A DNA stretch of 64,000 nucleotides, taken from contig NC_068570.1 of NCBI RefSeq assembly GCF_025698545.1, positions 7,936,001 through 8,000,000 of the forward strand, in the 5' to 3' direction. Shown here piece by piece: positions 1 to 11,089 of the stretch. The notes under the pieces were generated by a model. The model was given only the letters and a program-made list of their open reading frames with translations. It searched no databases and was not told the origin of the DNA. Source of the DNA: Gossypium raimondii. Its lineage: Eukaryota; Streptophyta; Magnoliopsida; Malvales; Malvaceae. A program made the translations under genes and the position numbers. How positions within the stretch are numbered: position 1 is the stretch's first letter; each line of letters begins with the position of its first letter.

Positions 1-70
1 TTGGGCCTGCTATTTTGTTTTTTTTGTAATCTGGACTGTTATTGGGCCCGGGCAAAATTTGGGTTGTACA
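1..70 (-). repeat. Element A 3' LTR, first 70 bp only
   Basis: These bases match 9501-9571 with one substitution plus a length change in the T run. On the minus strand the LTR starts TGTACAACCC directly after the purine-rich tract at 71-86. The rest of the LTR lies upstream of the window. Confidence 0.85.
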
Positions 71-86
71 GCTGCCCCTCTTTGCT
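71..86 (-). other. Element A polypurine tract
   Basis: On the minus strand this reads AGCAAAGAGGGGCAGC and abuts the TG of the 3' LTR at position 70. Element B has the near-identical AAAGAGGGGCAG just before its own 3' LTR at 17042. The shared sequence and position mark it as the plus-strand priming tract. Confidence 0.8.
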
Positions 87-239
87 CGTTGTCGTGTAAC
101 GAGAACAGAGCAAAGACTAAGAAAGACCAAATTTGCCCGGTCTCGCCTAGTCTTGACTTCTCTTGACGCTTCTCTTCTTCAAGTAGCCTCATTCCAGTCT
201 ACTGTGTCTTATTGCTTCAATCCACTCCACTGCATTTTT

Positions 240-1375
240 AGAGAAGTATGACTTCAATCTACTCTGCTGCAACTCCATGGGGATGAGATTTGTGGTCTTC
301 AACCTGCTCCGCTGTAATATCAGGGAGATAGGATTTGTAACTCGTAACTTTTGGAAAGTAAGATTCGTTATTGTGGCTTTAATCTTTTTAACTGCAATGT
401 CGGAGAAACAAGATTCACCAATTTGGTTTTAATCTGTTCCACTGCATCGCTTGGGGCGTAAGATTCGCTATTGTAGCTTTAATCAAGATTCACCGATGTG
501 GCTTTAATCTTTTTAACTGTAATGTCGGAGAAACAAGATTCACCAATTTGGCTTTAATCTATTCCACTACATCGCTTGGGGCGTAAGATTCGCTGTTGTA
601 GCTTTAATCAAGATTCACCGATGTGGCTTTAATCTTTTTAACTGCAATGTCGGAGAAACAAGATTCACCAATTTGGCTTTAATCTATTTCACTGCATTGC
701 TTGGGGCGTAAGATTCGCTGTTGTAGCTTTAATCAAGATTCACCGATGTGGCTTTAATCTTTTTAACTGTAATGTCGGAGAAACAAGATTCACCAATTTG
801 GCTTTAATCTATTCCACTGCATCACTTGGGAAGTAAGATTTACCGTTGTGGCTTTAATCTTTTGAATTGCAATGTCGGGGAAGTGAGATTTGCCGTTATA
901 GCTTCAATCTGCTCCACTGCATCGCTTGGGAAGTAAGATTTACCGTTGTGGCTTTAATCTTTGAATTGCAATGTCGGGGAAGTGAGATTTGCCGTTATAG
1001 CTTCAATTAGCTCCGCTGCATCGCTTGGGAAGTAAGATTCACCGTTGTGGCTTTAATCTTTTGAATTGCAATGTCGGGGAAGTGAGATTTACCGTTATAG
1101 CTTCAATTTGCTCCGCTGCATCGCTTGGGAAGTAAGATTTACCGTTATGGCTTTAATCTTTTGAATTGCAATGTCGGGGAAGTAAGATTTGCCGTTATAG
1201 CTTCAATCTACTCCGCTGCATTGCTTGGGAAGTAAGATTTACCGTTGTGGCTTTAATCTTTTGAATTGCAATGTCGAGGAAGTGAGATTTGCCGTTATAG
1301 CTTCAATCTGCTCCGCTGCATCGCTTGGGAAGTAAGATTTACCGTTGTGGCTTTAATCTTTTGAATTGCAAACTA
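240..1375 (-). repeat. Element A 3' untranslated tandem-repeat block (125-bp and 100-bp units)
   Basis: From about 410 to 800 a 125-bp unit repeats (its marker starts at 410, 535, 660 and 785). From about 830 to 1375 a 100-bp unit repeats (starts at 830, 930, 1030, 1130, 1230 and 1330). Each long unit holds two variants of a roughly 50-bp monomer whose sense-strand core is GCAGTGGAGCAGATTGAAG. The block sits between the integrase remnant and the 3' LTR, the place where Ogre-type elements are known to carry hypervariable tandem repeats. Confidence 0.9.
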
Positions 1376-1379
1376 TGGT

Positions 1380-2789
1380 TTCTTCGATCTGCTTCACTGT
1401 CAGCACAGGAAGGCAAGATCTGCTATCTTCATTGATCTGTTCTCTGGGGAACATGACCTGTATAATCCATTTGATGGACCTATTTATGCCTAGTGTTTAG
1501 GATGTCATGATTAAAATAAATCAAAATTTCCTAACTAGATGTGTATGAATGATATTTGCATGAATGCAGAATGTCATGAGAATAATCCATTTTTAATGTT
1601 TGAGTTGTTATTGCTCATTACTGACATGTTACAACGCCTTCTTGCTTGGCTGGCATATCCAAAGAAACACTTAATCAGATTGCCCCCACTGCAAACCTCC
1701 AAGTTCAATCCACTAGGATGCAAAATTTGTACCATCATTCTCCCACTGTAACCCAATGGTAGGAAAATATGGCTTTTTCTTGATCTTCTGCTATCACAAT
1801 TGAAGGATATAGAATGTGAAACTCTTTGGTCTCCTACTCCATTCCCAAGGTGTCATACCAAATGTCTATGCATAATGAAGTATTTTCTTCTCACAGAAAA
1901 CCTTTTCTTATCACTCGGTGATCATTGCTTGTTTGTTCATTGAAGCTTTGTCACCAACACGGCATCTTGTCATTTTGTTCAATCAATGTTTGGACAACAA
2001 AATCTGAAAGGATAGTCTTTAACTTAGACTCTTCCTTCTTAGATATTTCACCCTTTAAACTTACCCTTTAAACTTGGTGTTTTCTAAACAATAGTCATGT
2101 TTCAGGTTCCTATATTATTTAGAAACTTCTAGAGTAATATGCAAAACTTCCATTGTGAAAGTATTATTAGTCCATTAATCATTATTCTAATGCAACATGC
2201 CTGCAAAAAAAAATCAAAACGATAGATAAAATAGAATTGATTTGAGAGCATAGCTCGAAATGAATAAATTATCAAGGATAACAAGAATAAAAAAAAAGAA
2301 ATGATTGGAACATGTATCTTGAAAAAGAAAGAAGTATTCCAAGAATGAAAAATTCAATATATAAATAGTATGAATGTCAGGTGCCCCAGATATCGCAGCT
2401 TGAACTTCTCTGAACAAACTTTTTGAAGACCTTCTGAGTTTGACATGTGTTTAGGAGATCTACAGGACTTTGTTGATGCCCCAAGATGTCACCCTACCCT
2501 TTCAGGTATAGCAGGATCACCACATGCCCCAATCTGATCACTTCATGCCCCATTCTGATCAATATTTGAGCCGCCCTTTTCGGGTTTTCAACTCAAATCC
2601 CCTTTGGCCTAAGGTGCCCTTTGCGGGTTTTCCCCTTAGCCTCTCCATTTTTACTTTTTCATTTTTCATTTTTCATTTTTTTCATCTTTTTTTTGACTCA
2701 AAGTGCCCTTTTGCAGGTTTTCACCTTGGTCCTTCCTTCTTCTTTAAACGAAGTGTTTCTTGACTTGATCCGAGTTTATAGGATTAGCA
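1380..2789 (-). other. Element A 3' non-coding segment
   Basis: This stretch is non-coding and alignable by eye with 14420-15640 of element B, for example the block around 2040-2480 against 14640-15080 in opposite orientation. Near 2570-2740 are two short purine/pyrimidine-biased copies of a Lys/Arg-rich coding motif that follows integrase in this family. No independent gene was seen. Confidence 0.6.
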
Positions 2790-3390
2790 ATCTCACTCAG
2801 GATCAGTGCTCCTCTGAAGAATGTCTTCTTTACAACGTAGGGACATTCCCGGTTTGGCATTCATTTCCCTCTGGAATCCTTTTGGAGAGGAATGATCTTT
2901 TGCGACATCCAACCCTCTCGTGGAATTCTCTGAGATGACACTGTTCATTATGGACTCGTATCATTTGTTTTTGGTACATCCGACCCTGAAGAATAGCTTT
3001 TAACCTTTTTCCTAGGTTCAACTGATCGTATCACGATTGGATCCCAAGCAATGAGGGGATTTTAATAGGTAGAACTACCTCAATCCCGTAAACCAAAAAG
3101 AGAGGTGTTGCCCCAGTACCGATGTTCGACAAACAATGAGGGCAAATGGTAATTTCTCACGTCAATCCTTGTAAGTCTCAGTCATTTTCCTTCAATTTTT
3201 GATGTTCAATTCTAGGAACTTCAGTGACGAATCGTGGTGTCCACTTCTGAGTTAATTTGAGACCTCAGCTATCGTGCTATTGTTTAAGCTCAATGCATTT
3301 TCCAATACCCTCTTTTCTGAAATTCTGTATCGGTATACGATGACTTTGGCTCATGGAGTAGGCTTTCAAAAAAAATGAAGCAATGCCCAT
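2790..3390 (-). pseudogene. Integrase C-terminal remnant of element A
   Basis: On the minus strand, frames broken by several stops give the end of a Ty3-gypsy integrase. Around 3110-3060 lies a segment reading GATPLFLVYG, followed by VLPI. From 3021 to 2830 there is a clean 63-codon stretch with KRLKAILQGRMYQKQMIR and later REFHE, the conserved tail of plant gypsy integrases. The catalytic DDE core, RNase H and reverse transcriptase are missing. This is a deletion relic rather than a working gene, and it agrees with the remnant in element B at 13840-14400. Confidence 0.7.
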
Positions 3391-3439
3391 TAGAAGTCTT
3401 CGATAATGGTGATGTCCATGCCCTATTTTGCTCAAAATT

Positions 3440-3570
3440 TGAGTCGCCCTTTTTCGGGTTTTCAACTCAGATCCACCTTTGGTCAAAACTCCCTTTGCGG
3501 GTTTTCGCCTTGACCTTTCCTTTTTCTTTTTCTTTTTCTTTTTCTTTTTCTTCTTTCTTTTTCTCCTATT
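3440..3570. repeat. CT-rich microsatellite and duplicated post-integrase motif
   Basis: A (CTTTTT)n-like run spans about 3508-3560. Beside it, 3440-3510 repeats the minus-strand Lys/Arg motif also present at 2570-2640. The motif therefore flanks the integrase remnant on both sides, whereas element B has it once (14455-14530). Confidence 0.65.
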
Positions 3571-3771
3571 TTTGGCTTTGATTGATTGATTTTTTTGATT
3601 TTTGATTTTTTTTATTTTGGTTTTTTTATTATTTTTTTTGTTTTTTCATTTTTTTTTTGAGTCTGAACTCATGAGATCAGGCAAGTCCTGGTCATGCTTT
3701 TTGACTAGAATCAATGTTATTCTAAAGTCTTACACATAAGATCTTCCACTTTCATCTTGCATGTGAAAACT

Positions 3772-4283
3772 TTCTTTGGTACCAGATTTCTTTCATAAAG
3801 CCCTTTTGGGACGCAACTACGACAGAGAACTTTGGATCTTCCTCTTTAATCAGGATAAAATCCAACAACATCTTGAAGGGATGGAAACTCGACTTCAAAT
3901 GGGCAAAGCTATGCTGACTCAACAAGAGAGGCATTGCCCCGGCAAAAAATTGCGTCGTTCGCACTGTAAATTTCTGACATCGTGCTGTTGTGCAGATTTT
4001 ATTATAAGAATCGAGGAATACCCTGGTATGATCATACAAAAACCTTCTTTGGTACCAGATTTCTTTCATAGAGCCCTTTTGGGATGCAACTACGACAGAA
4101 AACTTTAGATCTTCCTCTTTAATCAGGATAAAATCCAGCAACATCTTGAAGGGATGGAAACTTGACTTCAAATGGGCAAAGCTATGCTGACTCAACGAGA
4201 GAGACATTACCCCAGCAAAGAATTGTGTCGTTCACACTGCGAATTTCTGACATCGTGCTATTGTGCAGATTTTGTTATAAGAA
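3772..4283. repeat. Direct duplication, period 273 bp, inside element A
   Basis: 3772-4010 and 4045-4283 are two copies of a roughly 239-bp segment at about 93 percent identity by eye, separated by 34 bp. The duplication explains the open minus-strand frame at 3752-4207, whose two halves repeat one another. I do not treat that frame as a gene. Confidence 0.85.
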
Positions 4284-4819
4284 GACAACTTTGAACTCTA
4301 GAGGTAACTCAACAAGGTTTTGCTTCGTCTCTGTGGTTAGGTCAATTCTAGTCTTCACCAAGTTCACAAATTCTAATGATTCCTTGAGAGGTAGGACCTG
4401 TTTATCCTCTTATTCTACCATCCTCAACAAGTCCAGAGATAGGCTATAATCTATGTCATCTTCAATGGCGTGAGATCCCTCTAAACACATGTCTCGCTCA
4501 AAAGGAGATTCTAAGTCTGTAGCAGTGTCATTCATGTCGTTGATATCCAGGACCCATCAGAGGTACAAAAGAATATACAAAGAATGTATGAATTTAAGAA
4601 TAATTATCTGCACAGTATGATTATGAATAAAAAATGATTTGGATGAAAGAATAAAAGAATAATCATTCAAGAAATGAAAGAATATTGGTTCAAAAGATCA
4701 CAAAGATGCATTCCATAATGACGTTCAGACATGAGCCTATTTCACAAAAGACTTCTTGTTGCCTCTAGGCTAAAAGCAACAAGTGTGTTTTGAATATTAC
4801 TCTGAGTAAGCTCTAAATA

Positions 4820-5854
4820 CTACAGGGGTTTCTTTAGAACACTCCCAAGTTTATAAAGGCGAACATCTAACAAGATCTCTTCTCCGGTTGCTTCTTCGTA
4901 TTCGGCACTGATGTGAACGTTTCCCAACATCTTTTCATTCATCGCATTCCTTTTATTATCCGTATGATTGAGTAGTGGGTTTTCTGTACTGAGTGAATCC
5001 TCAAATTTGACGATGCCCATATTGATAAGCCTTTCGACCAGCTTTTTAAAGGCAGTGCAGTTTTCTATAGAATGCCCCGTAATTCCCGCATGATAGTCAC
5101 ATTACGCATTTATGTCAAACCATTTGGGGTACGGGGGTTGTAAAGGCTTCAAGTAGAAAGGGGAGACAACATGTGCGTCAAATAAACTCTGATACAACTC
5201 CTGGTACGACATTGGGATTTGTGTAAATTGAGACTTCTTAATGCTTTGCTTAGTGCCAGATTCATGTCTTGGGGATATCTGATGGCCAGTAACAACCGAC
5301 CTTTGCTGACCTGCGGTAAACGGCTTTGAATAACCCTCATTATGCCTACCCGCATTGCTCACCTCATTTTTCCTCTTCCTCGAGACCTTTGAAGTATTGT
5401 TTTGGGAGTTCCATTCTTGCCCTTTCTGTTTGTAATGATCTTCGAATTGTTTTGAGAACTCTACCCTTGCCTGTTTTGTTCCCGCTAGATCATCAAGGAC
5501 AGCAGAATTAGCTAGATTGCCCCTCAGATTGGAACCTGAACCTGTCGCGAAATTCACCGGTGTCGAGGTATTGGTCTGGATGTTGACAGTTACCCTTTGT
5601 GGATATGTGTTTGGTTGTGCTTGGATGTCGGTTGGAGTAAAGTCTGGAAGATATGCAGGACCTTCATTATCATTCCCAAAGTGGACCACTGGGTTTTTTC
5701 CTTTTTCCAACCTCATATCCAATAACTGGGTTAACTGGCTCATCAGATTTCTCTGGACTTCTAGCATCTGATCCTTCACATCTTGTTGAAATTTGGCCAA
5801 TTGCTTTAGCATCTGTATCTGCATTCGCTCTAATCTCTCCAACCTTTGGTCCAT
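4820..5854 (-). pseudogene. gag-like ORF of element A, one nonsense codon
   Basis: Frame of 345 codons from ATG at 5854 to the stop at 4820, interrupted only by a TAA at 5102-5104; element B has CAA (Gln) there, so a single C-to-T change explains the break. The N-terminus (residues 1-50) is a charged coiled coil starting MDQRLERLERMQIQM. A low-complexity Thr/Asn/Lys-rich middle follows. Near the end is the conserved segment HAGITGHSIENC, a zinc-knuckle-like stretch found upstream of protease in plant gypsy polyproteins. The capsid domain normally lying between the coiled coil and this knuckle is absent, so the ORF looks like a deletion derivative. It may still bind RNA, but that is inference. 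Confidence 0.7.
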
Positions 5855-6057
5855 TCCTTAGTTTCTATTCGGCACCGCAAAAAATGTTGGTTTTCGGACT
5901 TTTCAAATAATTTTACCTAATTAGGGTCACTTCCTGAAAATCTAATGCATATGATGCAATGTAATGCAAATGCATGAAATGAATGCCTAAAGAGACGTTG
6001 ATTCTGATTCAATTACATTTAGGAAACTTTTCTATAAAGCAAATTCCCTTACACAAA

Positions 6058-6365
6058 ACGGATACATGTACGACCTCACCCTCATATTCCAAGAAACAAC
6101 ATTGGTCTTTTTCTTCATCTGCATGCTTGAGGTAATCTCGCCAATAGATGCCATTGCTAGCTCATTTTCTTAATCTTGGTCGCGATCCATCATTTTCCCA
6201 TCTTCATAAGGCTCATCAACTTGTCGAAGGCTTTTGGACAATCGTCTCGAACCCTTAGGCCACGAAGTAAAGATCACAAACTCTTTCATCGCCCTTCTTA
6301 TGTTTCTCGGAATATATTTGGGAAGTCGTATTGTTTTCCACTTTATCAAGGAATCCGTATTCCAT
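6058..6365 (-). pseudogene. ORF1 remnant of element A (pre-gag ORF)
   Basis: From an ATG at 6365 the minus strand reads a short N-terminus containing GFLDKVE, matching the start of the longer ORF1 relic in element B (11373-12181). It then loses frame within about 45 codons. A segment near 6040 corresponds to the ORF1 end in B, so most of the ORF has been deleted. An ORF ahead of gag is diagnostic of Ogre/Tat elements. Confidence 0.6.
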
Positions 6366-6639
6366 GACAAGCTTTCTAATTTAGTAATCGGACTTAAATC
6401 AATATCTCTTTCCTAAGATGCAGGTGCGATGCAATCATAATCAAAGCACAATAAAAATGGTTAGTACAAAAACAAACAAGGAAAATAGAAAGTATCTAAT
6501 CGGGTGACTACTAGGGGTTTGGAGTGGCTCTATCTATGTTAAGTTCCTAAGTCCACTACATGAGGTTTAGTTCTAAAGTAAGGGTACCCGAACCAGCAGA
6601 TTCCTCGATCCTCACTCATTATAGGCTCATACAGACCGA

Positions 6640-6765
6640 GTTTGGTTCAGGGGAATACATTTCCCTATGGCTGCACGGAGATGAAAATCTCACGAAGACA
6701 TAGGTACGGATGTATCCCGAAAGTGATTCACTATCCTGCACGGAGGTGAAAACCTCACGAAGGAC
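6640..6765 (-). promoter_or_regulatory. Element A leader: array of small hairpins
   Basis: On the minus strand two direct repeats of a 25-mer (6762-6738 and 6697-6673) each fold into a small stem-loop: GAGGT-TTTC-ACCTC and GAGAT-TTTC-ATCTC. A third potential stem, GGGAA/TTCCC, lies at about 6667-6650. All three are present in element B at 10977-11089. The function is unknown; position suggests RNA packaging or translation control. Confidence 0.6.
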
Positions 6766-6957
6766 TAGTTTCTCACTCCCACTTAAAAAGGACAAGACTA
6801 AACAGTCTCATGCAAAATGATGCCAAAGTATACAAATCAATTTACAATAATCATGCAAACAAGCGCAAAGAAAAGATCGTAAATTTTCAAATCAAATTTT
6901 CAGTTTTCGACAATAAGACAGAAACAATCAATTTTACGGCCTGACTCTCTAAAAGCG

Positions 6958-6975
6958 TCCCCAGTGGAGTCGCCA
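6958..6975 (-). other. Primer binding site of element A (tRNA-Arg)
   Basis: Minus strand reads TGGCGACTCCACTGGGGA, three bases from the LTR end. It is complementary to a 3' end of TCCCCAGTGGAGTCG plus CCA, which from memory is that of plant tRNA-Arg(ACG). A tRNA-Arg primer is typical of Ogre elements. Confidence 0.8.
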
Positions 6976-6978
6976 AGC

Positions 6979-8331
6979 TGTTGACACCATTTTTTGATGA
7001 AAAACGGGGTCGACTTGGGTTTTGACGAAAACTGATAAAACGGGAGTCGCACCAATCTTTTTTTTATAAGGTGTGATCGGATCACCTTGAAAAGTGGTTG
7101 TTTTTAATAAATGCTTTGATTTTATTAAAACAACGGTTTTGGTCCACGAAATTGAAAAACAGTTCGAGTTTACACGCACGAGGAAGGATTAGCACCCTCG
7201 ATACGCCCAAAAATTGGTACCTAGTTGATTATTTAATGTCTTAGTGTCAAAAAACTGAAAACTTTAAAGAATTTCAAAATACGATCCTTAAAAGAAACTT
7301 CGAATGGCAGGGATTAAAATTCAAGAGGATATTTAGCAATTTGGCTAAACGTGAAATCGAAACCCAGCACCTTAGGGCACGTTTCTCGAATTTCCAAACG
7401 CAAAACATTGCCTTATTTTTGAAAAGTTTTTAAAAGGATATTTAGCTATTTGGCCGAACGAGAAAAATCGACACCCAGCACCTTAGGGCATGTTTTCTCG
7501 AATTTCCCAAACGCAAAATATTGCCTCAATTTGAAATATTTTCCTTTTTTGAAATATGATATTAATATGCATAATGGAATAATAAATATAATAATGTGCA
7601 TAAAATAATGAGTAAAAAAACGAGTAATAAAATAAATCAATCATAGCAAATAAATAAATAAATAAATAAACTAAAGTAAAAAAAAGAACACATAAATAAA
7701 TACATAAATGAACATAAAAAACAATAAAGGAAAATAGATAAAATTATGAAATATGGACATGTAAATAAATAAATAAATGAAGAAAATAAATAAAAGATAT
7801 ATATATATGAATATAGATATAAATTAAAATATGTAGGTATACGTGAATTACAAAATATTTATAAAATATATATAAAATATATTTTAAAATATAAAGGATA
7901 AATAAATATGTATATATATAAAATGTGTACATATATATTTAGGTACATGAAATTATGAAATATGAAAATAATGAAATACATGTAAAAAGTAGGTGCATAT
8001 GTATATATTTACAAAGGTTAAAATATGTACATGTATATTATGAGAAAGGTATGCGTAGATTTTATAAAACATAACATATGCACGTATAAGAAAATATATA
8101 CGTATGTGAATTATAAAAAAATAAAGTGAGATAAAATAACATAAAATAAAAAATATATATATATATATAATATACATATTTTAATATATATAAAACATAT
8201 ATGCATGAGTATGTATATACACATTCATGAGAAAAGGTATAAATATACATATAGATATATAAAAAAAATGAGTACTCATATATATTAAATAAGTTAGAAA
8301 ATATATGTACATGTATATATGTATAAGCTAT

Positions 8332-8364
<33 letters not shown>

Positions 8365-9571
8365 TGATAAGTAATAATGATAATAATAATAATAATAATA
8401 ATAATAAAAGATGATAATATATTAAAAATAATGAAGAAAATAATAAAAATGCTAAAAAGGGTTAAATCGAAGTAAAAGCAAGATATACGGGGTGAAATCG
8501 AAATGAAAAAAGATAAAAGGAACTAAATTGTGATGCGCGCTGAGAGAAGGGGACCAAAACTGCAAATAAACCACAGCATGAAAACGCAGCGTTGAAATGG
8601 ACCAAATTGAAGCAAAAATAAAATTATGGGGGTAAATTAAAAATAAAAGAAAATAATGAAAAAGGGCCAAATTGCAACATGCCACAAAATAGGAGGGACT
8701 GCGCGCACAAATAGCCCAAAAATTAAAAACACGCGGATCCCCTGGAGCGGGTTGGGTCGGCCAACGGGTCAGGTCAAAACGGCGCCGTTTTGGTGCCTAA
8801 GAAGGCTGCCCAAAACGACGTCGTTTTGAAAGCTTATTTAAGTCAGTTTTTTTAAAAAATTTTCATTCTTCTTCTTCTTTTCAAAAAAAAAACTTCAAAA
8901 AACACTCTCCCCTCTCCCTCTTCTCCGGGCAAGGGCCCGCCAAAGCCGTGTTAGTCTCGGCCATCGTCACGTAAGAACGACGCCGTCCGTCATGATGGCG
9001 GAAAGTTAAAAAGGTGCGTTTTTTTCCTTTTTTTTGTAAATCTTTTTCAATGTATATGTATAATAGTTAATTGAGGAAAAGAAATATATGTATGTATATA
9101 AACAGTTTCAAAAGAAAGAAAAAAATAAAAAATAAAAATAAAAAAGAATTAGATCTTATACCGAAAACAAAGAGTCCTTGAATGTGTTTTTTTACTTTTA
9201 TTTCTTGAAATCGTGGAGAAGAGAGACCCTTCTTTTACAAAACAAGATCGGTTCCTCCCCCTTTTAGAAATCATTTGACTCTTTATAGCCATATTACAAC
9301 AATTTTTTTTAGTATTTCTACTGCCATTGTACTTGTTGTTGCGTGCTCTTTTCGTTTTGCAGGTGGCGCTGGAGCAGGTGGGCAAAAGGCGTGCAAGCAT
9401 GGAGGCAGTGGATGAGGGTCGGTGGTCAAGAGGTGTCTGGCAAGACATGGGGAAACTAGGGTTCTGAAACCCTAGTTTTTCATTGGGTTTGGGCTGTATT
9501 TGGGCCTGCTATTTTGTTTTTTTTTTGTAATCTGGACTGTTATTGGGCCCGGGCAAAATTTGGGCTGTACA
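6979..9571 (-). repeat. Element A 5' LTR, about 2.59 kb
   Basis: Bounded by TG at 6979 (next to the primer site) and CA at 9571. From 7560 to 8450 it is extremely AT-rich with (AAAT)n around 7645-7672 and (AAT)n at about 8335-8362 and 8380-8406. Two 16-bp perfect palindromes lie at 8776-8791 and 8812-8827. Near the internal end, at about 7365-7390 and 7470-7500, are two copies of a CCCTAA..TGGG motif shared with the LTRs of B and C. No coding frame here looks genuine. Confidence 0.85.
8776..8827. promoter_or_regulatory. Pair of perfect 16-bp palindromes in the LTR
   Basis: AAAACGGCGCCGTTTT (8776-8791) and AAAACGACGTCGTTTT (8812-8827) are both perfect palindromes with the same outer arms, 20 bp apart. 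A 12-bp core of the first recurs in the B LTR (17546-17557) and in the C LTR (near 52062). The location is compatible with a U3 regulatory site; the binding factor is unknown. Confidence 0.6.
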
Positions 9572-10761
9572 ATACCTATTTTTTATTATTTTATATATGT
9601 ACGTATAATTATATTTTTTTCTTTATTTGCATAAGTATATTATGTATTGTATTTATATATAAATTCTATAACCCAAAATTTTATTTGTAAATTATATATA
9701 TTTTTTTAATCTTCATAATTTTCATGTGTATATTATATGTCTTTGATCTTTATTTATTTTGTTTGCTTTCCCATTCGTTGTATAATTGTATTTACATTTA
9801 ATATTTTGCATGTCATGGATTCTTGTTTTTTATTTCGTTTATTCATTTGTTTACATTATTTTTATGTCATTAATGTATTTATTATTGTTGTTGTTATTAT
9901 TATAGCATTTGTATGTATAAAATCACATTACATCATTTTTTACTCAAATTTAAAGATAGAAAATTTTTTAAAATTGAGATAATGTTCGTATTTAGGATTT
10001 TCAAGGGAATTGAGCCCTAACGTATTGGGTTCCGATTTTCTTCGTTAAATCCGACAATCGAGCATTTCTCTTCAATCAAAAAATAAAAACTCATTATTGG
10101 GAATTCAACACGTTGTGTCCTAACGTATTGGATGTGACGCATTGATTTCTCGAAATGAAGATTTTTTAAAAATAATAAAGGAAATATTCGAGTTTGGGAT
10201 TTTAAAGGAATTGTGCCCTAACGTATTGGGTGTGATTTCTTAAATCTTGGATAAGTGGATGTTCTTTTAAAGTAAAGGAAATATTCCGAGTTTGGGATTC
10301 TAGAGGAATCGTGTCCTAACGTATTGGGTGTGATTTCTTAAATCTTGGATAAGTGGATGTTCTTTTAAAGTTTTATTGTACAAGTATTTTGGCCCAATTC
10401 ATTTTGGGGAAAATTAGAATGCTGTGCCCTAACGCATTGGGTGTGGTATCTTCTTTCTCTGAAATAATAAGGGTCTTAATACGTAACCTTTTAAGTTTTG
10501 CTAAGGATTACGTTTTTTCCAAATTCTCGACCTTAAGACACTAATTAATTAACTAGGTACCAATTTTGGGCGTTACGAGAGTGCTAATCCTTCCTCGTAC
10601 GTAACTGACTCCCGGATCCGTTTTTCTAAAACTCGTAGACCAAAGCCGTTTTTTAGGTGATCCAATCACACCTCAATAAAAGATTTGTGGCGACTCCCAA
10701 ATTTTCAATTTTTTAGAGTCGACAACCTAAAATTTTATTTTTCAAAAAGATGGTTTCGACA
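9572..10761 (+). repeat. Element B 5' LTR, 3' part (about 1.19 kb)
   Basis: Aligns end to end with 18031-19218. It begins abruptly at the outer edge of element A and ends in GACA three bases before the primer site. Inside, roughly 107-bp units repeat about five times (around 10010, 10115, 10207, 10313 and 10425), each with a CCTAACGTATTGGGTG core. Confidence 0.88.
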
Positions 10762-10764
10762 GCT

Positions 10765-10782
10765 TGGCGACTCCACTGGGGA
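10765..10782 (+). other. Primer binding site of element B (tRNA-Arg)
   Basis: TGGCGACTCCACTGGGGA, identical to element A's site and at the same 3-bp spacing from the LTR. Confidence 0.8.
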
Positions 10783-10976
10783 AATTTTTTTAAAAAAAAA
10801 AGAGAGTCGAGCCACAAAGTTGATTAATTTTTGTCTTACGGTCGAGAAAAATATTTTTTTAAAGAAATTATAACATCCTTTCGCATTCATTATCTTATTC
10901 CTTAAATATTGTTTGCATTATACATTTCATGAGTTGAACATTTTTACCCTTTTAAGTGGGAGTGAGAAGCTATGCC

Positions 10977-11089
10977 TTCGTGAGGTTTTCACCTCCGTGT
11001 AGGGTAGTGGATTGCTTCCGGAATACATCCGTACCTATGTCTTCGTGAGATTTTCATCTCCGTGCAGCCATAGGGAAATGTATTCCCCT
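10977..11089 (+). promoter_or_regulatory. Element B leader: array of small hairpins
   Basis: Direct repeats at 10977-11001 and 11041-11065 form GAGGT-TTTC-ACCTC and GAGAT-TTTC-ATCTC. The two copies differ by a compensated G-C to A-T change in the stem. A third stem, GGGAA/TTCCC, follows at 11073-11088. The block is conserved in element A although the flanking DNA has diverged. Confidence 0.6.

Larger units (their letters stand above)
1..9571 (-). mobile_element. Element A: non-autonomous Ogre/Tat-like LTR retrotransposon, inserted into the 5' LTR of element B
   Basis: Read on the minus strand the order is 5' LTR (9571 to 6979), tRNA-Arg primer site (6975 to 6958), leader with hairpins, ORF1 remnant, gag-like ORF (5854 to 4820), rearranged linker, integrase remnant (about 3390 to 2790), tandem-repeat block (about 1375 to 240), polypurine tract (86 to 71) and the first 70 bp of the 3' LTR, which runs out of the window. 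The first 70 bases repeat 9501-9571 almost exactly, which fixes both LTR outer ends at a TG..CA boundary. No reverse transcriptase, RNase H or protease was seen, so it cannot move unaided. At 9571/9572 its LTR joins the interior of element B's LTR; the site reads ATACC, and the matching duplication would lie upstream of the window. The extra ORF before gag, the tRNA-Arg primer and the 3' repeats point to the Ogre/Tat branch of Ty3-gypsy. Confidence 0.88.

Noticed and set aside
3752..4207. 151-codon open frame on the minus strand
   Set aside because: Its two halves are the two copies of the 273-bp duplication, and it lies in non-coding linker of element A.
7744..8250. Several Tyr/Ile-rich frames
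   Set aside because: Products of (AT)-rich low-complexity LTR DNA.
9149..9448. 99-codon open frame in A's LTR
   Set aside because: Low-complexity, inside an LTR, with no family resemblance.
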